Assembly: GCA_012064415.1 (NCBI GenBank)
Contig: SSNU01000101.1
Span: 1-13,391 of the forward strand
Reading direction: 5' to 3'
Origin: Gyrodactylus bullatarudis
Taxonomy: Eukaryota > Platyhelminthes > Monogenea > Gyrodactylidea > Gyrodactylidae
DNA: 13,391 nucleotides
In this document: piece after piece, positions 1-5,137 of the stretch
Layout of the letters: each line of letters starts with the position of its first letter
Position numbering within the stretch: position 1 is the stretch's first letter
Notes under the pieces: model-generated
Told to the model about the DNA's origin: nothing
What the model saw: only the letters and a program-made list of their open reading frames with translations
Database searches by the model: none
Translations under genes and position numbers: made by a program

Positions 1-2
1 CA

Positions 3-275
3 GATGCCACGGCTCAGCATGGTGTCAGTGTTCCCACAACAGCATTTGTTCGGAGAGAGATCAATGGTATAGTTCCCTCCAGTGTCAATTCTCAACTTGG
101 TTCCAACACGCTCATAGATGGTCAAGGTCAGTCAGTCCATGTAGCTGATGTGTTTCCTATGACTGGTGAGGACGATTTAGTTTCTTCGGACAATTCAGTT
201 GATGAACGTCCTGCACATTCTCAGAGAATCAGAAGAGCCCCACCAGGACTGAATGATTATGTCACACAATCATAA
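3..275 (+). CDS. C-terminal fragment of a probable Gypsy-like LTR retrotransposon polyprotein (5' end outside window)
   Basis: Frame 3 is open from the window edge to a TAA at 273-275, giving 90 residues. The only recognisable part is the very C-terminus, which reads SQRIRRAPPGLNDYVTQS. A serine/arginine-rich stretch followed by 'R-APPGLNDYV' is typical of the last residues of Gypsy/Metaviridae Pol proteins, after the integrase core. The upstream part is Ser/Asp/Val-rich and low in information. Just after the stop, at 285-296, comes a purine-only run AAAAGAGGGAGA followed by TG, as expected of a polypurine tract next to a 3' LTR. No catalytic domain lies in the window, so the assignment rests on the tail and the purine tract. 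It could instead be the C-terminus of an unrelated host gene. Composition is clearly less AT-rich than the sequence that follows. Confidence 0.4.
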   Translation, partial: DATAQHGVSVPTTAFVRREINGIVPSSVNSQLGSNTLIDGQGQSVHVADVFPMTGEDDLVSSDNSVDERPAHSQRIRRAPPGLNDYVTQS

Positions 276-284
276 TTTATGTGT

Positions 285-298
285 AAAAGAGGGAGATG
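285..298 (+). other. Candidate polypurine tract and 3' LTR start
   Basis: Twelve consecutive purines (AAAAGAGGGAGA, 285-296) lie 10 nt after the stop of the putative Pol tail and are followed directly by TGATTTATATTG. LTR retrotransposons prime plus-strand synthesis at such a tract, and LTRs usually begin with TG. I could not identify the LTR's 3' end or a second copy, because only the downstream side of the element is in the window. Confidence 0.3.
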
Positions 299-712
299 AT
301 TTATATTGACGCTAAAATTATTGTTTGTAATAATATTTAGTTTTAAAAGTAATATTGATTTGTTTAAAATGAAAGATAAAAAAAGCAGTTTATTTTGGAG
401 TTCAAAATCAAGTCTTGTCAATCTCACTATCATTAGTCAATCTAAGTTGAATATAAATCAATATATAAATTCGATAGTTATTTAAAAAAATTACAATTTT
501 GGTTCACTGGGATAAATTGATAAAGATAATCACAAATCTGGGATATATTCATGTCATCGAAAATGGATAAGTTAATCTGAAAGCGGGAGTAGCACAAGGA
601 GAAGTATGGAAAACCCTGGTGCCGATCCTAAGTTATAGTTACTTGAATAATTCAAGTTGAATTCGATTTGACTCTTATGGTATTGTAGAGTTTAAGGAGA
701 TAACTAAAAATA

Positions 713-729
713 ATTATTATTATTATTAT
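713..729. repeat. (ATT)n microsatellite
   Basis: There are five ATT units plus a partial unit, just outside the predicted 3' end of the minus-strand TSPO transcript. Confidence 0.9.
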
Positions 730-732
730 CAA

Positions 733-738
733 TTTATT
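733..738 (-). terminator. Poly(A) signal of TSPO
   Basis: TTTATT on the plus strand is AATAAA on the minus strand, about 70 nt downstream of the TSPO stop codon (808-810). It is the first canonical hexamer after that stop. Confidence 0.65.
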
Positions 739-807
739 TAGTGAAAGTAGTAAGTATGGCATTATTCTACAATAGTCAATGATTCAACAATGTTTAAAAA
801 TTTTAAA

Positions 808-1387
808 CTATTCAATTTTCTTGCTCTGATTTCCCCAATTCATGTAAAGTGTCGATGCAGATACAATTGTGGCAAATGATTCCCAAACAACCACTGGAAT
901 CAACAAGTAAGCACATGTTTTGTCAACTTGATAAAAAGAATAAACTGTCATGTTGATCAGAGCAGCACATGCGCCCACAATGATTGTACCCTGGTTTTTA
1001 GAATAGTAAATTTTTATCAGGAAAAAAATAATAAATAAGTGCACTTACACCTAACATAGAACGCATTCCGAAATAAACGGGAGTAAATGAGTAATTCACC
1101 AAAAGGTGAACTATGTAAAGTGTCAAGGGATTGCAGGTTACAGACCATGGATGAGAAATATACATTCGGTAGCTACTGAAGCCCATGAGTAGGTATAGAG
1201 TCCCCCAAACCGGGCCGAAAACCCATGCGGGTGGACTAAAAAATGGTTTTTTCATATCCTTGTATAGCGATTTTATATTTTTAATTGTATTTCCTGGAAA
1301 CAGAACCAAAAGAGATGATCCTATATTTGGGGCCAAGATAATGGCTGCAGCTTTCAAATAATCTTGAAACAAGAAGTTCTGAAACAT
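808..1387 (-). CDS. Tspo: Translocator protein (TSPO / peripheral benzodiazepine receptor)
   Basis: TSPO is a five-helix protein of the outer mitochondrial membrane that binds cholesterol, porphyrins and drug ligands. Two minus-strand exons, 1387-1049 and 990-808, are separated by a 58-nt GT-AG intron (1048-991; donor GTAAGT, acceptor ACCAG, phase 0). Together they encode 173 residues; vertebrate TSPO has 169. Diagnostic blocks are KPFFSPPAWVFGPVWGTLY (family 'PP-WV-GPVWGTLY', loop 1 and helix 2), a YSFTPVYFGMRSM block matching the family's 'W-P-FFG-R-M', and AYLLIPVVVWESFAT in helix 5. From the 'R-M' of helix 3/4 to 'YQV' the spacing equals that of human TSPO, which confirms the splice. The start is the ATG at 1387; the frame is open to about 1424 upstream but holds no other ATG. 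Odd point: in the C-terminal cholesterol-recognition (CRAC) segment the Tyr is kept (STLYMNWGN), but the basic residue expected within five positions is replaced by Gly, and the nearest Lys lies further away. It is divergent from GFER, with a 580-bp spacer. Confidence 0.94.
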
Positions 1388-1967
1388 GTTTTTGATATCC
1401 AAAAAGTTAGTTCGCTGTGTATTTCACAATTTTGTGTATTGGATTTGAATCTTGATTCGAGACCCTTTCGATAAAATAGAACTAAATAACTATTGAAATT
1501 TTCAATTGTTTAATTTAGATTCAAGATTATTTTGCGCAACATTCTTAATTTCTGAATTCCACTCAGTAATTTGCAATTAATTTAAGACAAAAATTTTTGA
1601 AAATGTTACATTTTAATATCGTAACGGTTGACTCACAATTTAAGCAAAGTTAACCAAGCATTAATAACCGTTCTACATTGATATTAATCAGTTTTTGTAT
1701 TTTCGAATTGAATTTCGATCCCACTATTTATCGCACAACCTAATAGAAGTCTTCATATTTCTCAATAATTTAATTGTATCCTAACGGCTTAAAAAATGAA
1801 TATAGAATAATTCCTATATAGTTTGCTATAATTCCTAGATTAGAAATCCTAATTAACATAAATTTTCTGCCAATTTGCATAATTTCTTTAAAATTTTAAA
1901 TATTCACACAAATTTAAAATAAATTTTTTGGGAAATTCTAATTCATTTGTTCTAATGTTATTATTTT
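1388..1967. promoter_or_regulatory. Divergent TSPO/GFER intergenic region
   Basis: This 580-bp spacer lies between the head-to-head start codons of TSPO (minus) and GFER (plus). It is very AT-rich, without convincing open frames. It must hold both 5' UTRs and both promoters. I cannot point to a particular TATA or initiator element with confidence. The imperfect inverted pair GAATCTTGA (1447-1455) and ATTCAAGATT (1519-1528) is the only structure noticed. GFER's start is decided by an in-frame stop: the nearest upstream ATG (1955) runs into TAG within seven codons. Confidence 0.5.
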
Positions 1968-2508
1968 ATGAGTAGCAGAAAAAAATTTCCAGGTGAAGAT
2001 GATGAGGATCATCTTAACCCCAAGAGTAAATCTTTCTGTCGCGCTTGTGTAGACCTTAGTGATTTCGATAAACCAGGTAGTGGAAAGTCAAACAAAACTC
2101 ATAGTGAATGCCCCCCTGATAGAGTTGAAACTGGACGTCATGCTTGGAGTTTTTTGCACACTATTGCCGCTTATTACCCTCAAAACCCATCAATGATTCA
2201 TAAAAAAGCAGCAAGAGATCTTATTCAATCTGTTGCTGACTTGTATCCATGCTTAGAATGTGCATCTGATTTTAAATTGAGTAAGTCGAATCATCTGAAA
2301 TTGTTTTATCCCAGAATACCTTTAGTAATCACTTATTCTAGGTATTGCACAACATCCCCCAAAATTAGATAGCAGGAAAGATTTTTCTGGTTGGATGTGT
2401 ATGCAGCATAATTATGTTAACAAGAAACTCGGCAAGAAATTATTTGATTGCTCTAAAGTTGCTGAACGATGGCGGGATGGTCCACCGGATGGTTCATGTG
2501 ATGTTTAG
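1968..2508 (+). CDS. Gfer: FAD-linked sulfhydryl oxidase ALR (augmenter of liver regeneration, Erv1 family)
   Basis: This is the Erv1/ALR oxidase of the mitochondrial intermembrane space. It reoxidises Mia40/CHCHD4 and passes electrons to cytochrome c. Exons 1968-2280 and 2342-2508 flank a 61-nt intron (2281-2341, GTAAGT...TTCTAG, phase 1) and encode 159 residues. Visible features: the N-terminal CRAC shuttle-cysteine pair (C24, C27) of the long ALR form; CPPDR-E-GRH-W (48-60) and LHTIAAYYP of the FAD-binding helices; the redox-active CLEC (C95-C98) next to the flavin; WMCMQHNYVNKKLGK (123-136) with the FAD-contacting HN-VN; and structural cysteines C124 and C141 with the 17-residue spacing of human ALR. 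It ends in WRDG-PDGSCDV. Across the splice, the length from the CxxC to the WMC block equals the human protein exactly. No clear mitochondrial presequence is visible, as expected for a Mia40 substrate. It is convergent with TTC5. Confidence 0.97.
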
Positions 2509-2533
2509 CTTATTGTATAGTAGAAATCAGTGA

Positions 2534-2539
2534 AATAAA
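2534..2539 (+). terminator. Poly(A) signal of GFER
   Basis: A canonical AATAAA lies 26 nt after the GFER stop. It implies an extremely short 3' UTR and cleavage close to, or inside, the 3' end of the opposing TTC5 transcript. Confidence 0.75.
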
Positions 2540-2544
2540 ACTCA

Positions 2545-2550
2545 TTTATA
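2545..2550 (-). terminator. Probable variant poly(A) signal of TTC5
   Basis: There is no canonical AATAAA on the minus strand in the short gap after the TTC5 stop. TTTATA on the plus strand gives the variant TATAAA about 35 nt downstream of that stop. If used, the TTC5 and GFER 3' ends would overlap by tens of bases. Confidence 0.4.
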
Positions 2551-2583
2551 TATTATATGAAATGTTTTTTATACAATGAAAAA

Positions 2584-4116
2584 TCATGGAATGAAAAAGG
2601 TGTTATCTATCCCAACAGGGGCCAAAGATTTTTTACCAATCTTTTTGGAGTTTATCATCAAGTTGCTCGGATCCATGATATTCAAAAATTTTACACCTGA
2701 AGAAGGGAATTTAAAACGCTTAATGTCATCCCTACCGAATTCGGTACATCCAAAATTCGTCATGGCAAGAAGGAGATTATGGATAGAGTCAAGAACAACT
2801 TGATCTAACTCCAATATTTTAACATGTGGATTAGGTATTGTTATGATATCTTTTAGTACAGGCCCCTGGTTGTATGCGATAGAGTTTATTCTAACAATAA
2901 ATAATTGGCCGTTTCTATCACAGAGTCCCAAAGACAGACTTGCATGTTTATCATAAGAGAATCCGTTAATGCGACTACAAACGACTCGACCTTGGACTAT
3001 AGTATTCGAATTATCTCCAATCTAAAAATAATTTCAAGAGATATGAATTAATCTATGGAGTTTTATCAGTGTTCAATCTAAGCATACCTGGAGTTCAGAA
3101 AAGGTTTTCTCTTCCATATTGGAGTGGTTTATAATGGGTAATTGGGACATTTTCAATGTAGATTCTTTCATCAACTTCTTGGGTGGAGAGTTGGTGATTT
3201 TTTCGACTTCATTTAGGTATCTGTAAAGGTTATAAAGGAAAACCCTTGGGATAGACCACATTGGATCTAATAAATTGCTCATGTACCATGCTTTCAAAGC
3301 CTCCAAGTGAAGACCCTCGTATTCGCAGATGGTGGCCAAGTTATTGTGAAAGTTTGATTCGAGATAAATTGGGCTACTCCATTTCTTCTTGGATGCCAAA
3401 TTAAAGGCGATGAAAACTTTTTGGCAAGATTGAGAGAGTATTCCTTTTACATATAAATGAAAAATTGTATTTCCGTAAAGCTCCCAGGCTTTTGCATTAT
3501 CCGGATCCAAGCGTACAGATTCGTGAGCCAAATTAAGATACTCTTGAGCAAACTCGGAGCTGACAGATCTATTTTGACTTGACTGTCGTAATGTCAAGGA
3601 TAATTTCCAGCAACAATCACTATACTTCTTGTCGGAAACTTGGTAGGATTTTCTAAAATACTCAGCAGCCTTCTCGAAATCGCCCAGCTGCCAGTAGTAC
3701 TCACCAAGATCACACAGACTTTCATAATTTTTAAGATCTAAAGTGGATGATCTAGTTAGATAAAGTTCTTTCTTCTCACTGAGACCATCGTCTTGTAAAA
3801 GAAGAAATGAGTAGAGACGAGCCTTCAGAAGGAAATATCTAGACTTTTGAGTATTAGTCAACTGGCTGAAAATAGGGCCTTCCTCAAAAGAGTCAAACTT
3901 GACTATATTCTCATCAACAAGATTGGATATTTTTGCTGATTTGATTTTAATCAGGTTTATGACTTGCCCGAGAAATTCCTTGTAATCTTCTACACTGATA
4001 ACGTTGGAGAAATTCAACAGCTTTTCATTAGAAAGAAATATTTCGAGTAGATAGTTTTGCTTATACTTTTGGATATAATCTACAATTTCTTCTAATTTAA
4101 CCAGGTCATTATTCAT
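2584..4116 (-). CDS. Ttc5: Tetratricopeptide repeat protein 5 (TTC5 / STRAP)
   Basis: TTC5 has N-terminal TPR repeats and a C-terminal OB-fold. In vertebrates it is a p300 cofactor in the stress/p53 response and binds nascent tubulin on ribosomes to trigger tubulin mRNA decay. Two minus-strand exons, 4116-3088 and 3021-2584, are joined across a 66-nt intron (3087-3022, CAG|GTATGC ... TTTTTAG, phase 0) and encode 488 residues; the human protein has about 440. TPR signatures are clear at about 134-165 (LGEYYWQLGDFEKAAEYFRK), 195-222 (SVRLDPDNAKAWELYGNTIF) and 253-286 (NFHNNLATICEYEGLHLEAL, then LLDPMW). The second exon gives the OB-fold, with NTIVQGRVV near 349-357, GLCDRNGQLFIVRI and an ITIPNPHVK block, as in the TTC5 C-terminus. 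The start is the first ATG of the frame. It is divergent from SELENOK by 158 bp and convergent with GFER, with 75 bp between stop codons. The N-terminal 80 residues are the least conserved part. Confidence 0.93.
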
Positions 4117-4274
4117 TATCTAATGATCAAGAATTTTCTAATGAATTTCATAAAAATTTTCTAATAATTAGAAATTCTAAATGCAACTAAATAATAGATT
4201 CAATTAAACAATTATTTCCAATCAAAATCGATTTTTTTACATTTTAGCTCGTAACATTTGTCAGTATTTTTAAA
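4117..4274. promoter_or_regulatory. Short divergent (bidirectional) promoter region TTC5/SELENOK
   Basis: Only 158 bp separate the two opposed start codons, so both 5' UTRs and core promoters must fit here unless a transcript starts inside the neighbouring gene. The region is AT-rich. It contains a perfect 15-bp palindrome, TTCTAAT-A-ATTAGAA (4159-4173), and repeated TTTCTAAT motifs on both sides of it, suggesting a symmetric binding element. Function is inferred from the arrangement only. Confidence 0.6.
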
Positions 4275-4545
4275 ATGCCTTATATTGACAAATCAGGGAA
4301 AATTGTGGAGAATGAGCCATATAGCCTAGATTATTTTAAAAATAAGGCAAGAGCCCTCTTTGAAGTTATGTACTTGTTGTAAGACCCTTAAATTAAAGTT
4401 TTTTAGCTTTTCTACCTTGATTCCGAATCCGAATGGACCTCCTTCAAGTTCTAGTCGAAGTATCGGCTCATCAAGAGCTAACATAAGAGGTATCAACCAT
4501 AAACCTCCTCCTCCATCTTGTGGCCCTGCAGGTGGATGAGGTTAA
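4275..4545 (+). CDS. Selenok: Selenoprotein K (contains Sec encoded by UGA)
   Basis: SELENOK is a small single-pass ER membrane protein. It partners the DHHC6 palmitoyltransferase and p97-linked ER-associated degradation and supports Ca2+ flux. Exons 4275-4378 and 4407-4545 join in phase 2 across a 28-nt intron into 80 codons; vertebrate SELENOK has about 94. The protein starts MPYIDKSGKIV (family MVYI..G-V). It has one hydrophobic segment at about 25-40 (ALFEVMYLFFSTLI), a Ser/Arg/Pro-rich cytosolic tail, and the family signature RGINHKPPPP (human RINHLRGPSPPP). It ends PAGG-U-G: codon 79 is an in-frame TGA (4537-4539), followed by GGT and the true stop TAA. Human SELENOK ends AGGUGR, so the UGA is Sec, not a stop. 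A SECIS lies 60 nt downstream. An ordinary gene caller would miss this gene twice: exon 1 seems to hit TAA at once, and the last codons seem to follow a stop. Confidence 0.94.
4379..4406 (+). other. 28-nt micro-intron in SELENOK
   Basis: The intron begins GTAAGA and ends TTTTTTAG. Removing it is required, because unspliced reading meets TAA at the exon 1 boundary. Removal restores the family sequence VMYLFFSTLI (human VVLFFKTLL). An alternative donor at 4372 (GTACTT) would give a 35-nt intron, but it has a weaker consensus and loses residues matching the human protein. Confidence 0.8.
4537..4539 (+). other. Selenocysteine UGA codon
   Basis: The in-frame TGA is the penultimate sense codon of SELENOK, in GGA-TGA-GGT-TAA. 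This is exactly the position of Sec in the conserved GG-U-G end of the family. Confidence 0.9.
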
Positions 4546-4550
4546 GCTCT

Positions 4551-4575
4551 ACATACATGATGAATTCATGTATGT
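4551..4575 (+). promoter_or_regulatory. Perfect 10-bp hairpin just after the Sec codon (candidate recoding element)
   Basis: The arms ACATACATGA (4551-4560) and TCATGTATGT (4566-4575) are perfectly complementary, with a 5-nt loop. The hairpin starts 11 nt after the UGA and 5 nt after the TAA. In SELENON and some other selenoprotein mRNAs, a stem-loop a few nt 3' of the UGA (selenocysteine redefinition element) promotes recoding. This hairpin is placed similarly, but whether it plays that role is inference. Confidence 0.55.
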
Positions 4576-4598
4576 CTTTACAACTCTTTCTTAACCGG

Positions 4599-4665
4599 CA
4601 GTTAATGATGACGTGCAATTCTCGAAGGTGTTAACTCAACCATTGACTTGCGCTGATGGCAACTG
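4599..4665 (+). promoter_or_regulatory. SECIS element of SELENOK (type 2-like)
   Basis: This eukaryotic SECIS would recruit SBP2 and the Sec elongation factor. Base stem: CAGTT (4599-4603) pairs with AACTG (4661-4665). After a small internal loop comes the non-Watson-Crick core, ATGA (4608-4611) opposite TGAT (4654-4657). The next stem pairs GTGCAA (4613-4618) with TTGCGC (4648-4653), using one G-U pair. The conserved AA pair is at 4625-4626, 13 nt after ATGA, followed by a mini-stem GGT (4627-4629)/ACC (4639-4641), the form 2 arrangement. All the consensus parts are at the usual spacing. The folding was done by eye. Confidence 0.85.
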
Positions 4666-4798
4666 ACGAACCTTTATTAATAACTTGACTTACTCCTAAT
4701 GACCAAAATAACTCAGTGTACATTTATTATGATTTTATTGCAATTTATTAATTACTGTATCAATTTTTCAAATCATCATGGTGAATCTTGAAGAGAGA

Positions 4799-4804
4799 AA
4801 TAAA
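4799..4804 (+). terminator. Probable poly(A) signal of SELENOK
   Basis: AATAAA lies 253 nt after the SELENOK stop and is followed by an A-rich and T-rich stretch. It leaves the SECIS inside the 3' UTR, as required. A second AATAAA at 4992-4997 is possible but lies nearer the PDE1 start. Confidence 0.6.
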
Positions 4805-5137
4805 TGAAAAAAAATAATTATCATTCATTGCCAATTTTATATACGTTTATTATTATTTACTTGAGTAATGCATTTACAATTGTCATGGTGACATCTCGAA
4901 GATTTGATGGCGATTTTGCTTGCTAATGAAGAGATTTTCTTTTTCCTCTCTTCCCACATAGAAAGACATCACATGGCGAAAAGAGAGATAAAATAAACTA
5001 TGGGGAGGGTGGAGTTATGGGGGGAAAAAGAATCGCCCAAATCATTTTCTCCTCATAAAGATCAAATCTCTGATCATATTCAGTCCACTAGATGAAGAGT
5101 GTGAAATCAGGTCCTCTTATTTAGACTCGTTCGTTAA
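4805..5137 (+). promoter_or_regulatory. SELENOK-PDE1 spacer: probable PDE1 promoter and 5' UTR
   Basis: No gene is seen here. The stretch holds a purine-rich region with a conspicuous G-rich block at 5002-5024 (runs of 4, 3, 2 and 6 G), which stands out in an otherwise AT-rich window. It may be part of the PDE1 promoter, or form a two-layer G-quadruplex in the 5' UTR. No TATA box could be assigned with confidence. Confidence 0.4.

Larger units (their letters stand above)
276..732. other. Gene-free AT-rich stretch, possibly including a degraded LTR
   Basis: I see no supported gene here. The first part could be the 3' LTR of the element ending at 275. A patch at about 575-640 is clearly richer in G and C than its surroundings but has only short open frames. 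A short ATT microsatellite lies near the right end, before the TSPO poly(A) signal. Confidence 0.4.

Noticed and set aside
571..660. Short plus frame reading LKAGVAQGEVWKTLVPIL, resembling the 'AGVPQGS' block of LINE reverse transcriptases.
   Set aside because: The match is only about five residues, with stops on both sides and no other RT motif nearby. It is too weak to call a LINE relic.
2576..2803. Plus-strand 75-codon frame opposite the last exon of TTC5.
   Set aside because: It is the antisense shadow of the OB-fold-coding exon, which is conserved on the minus strand.
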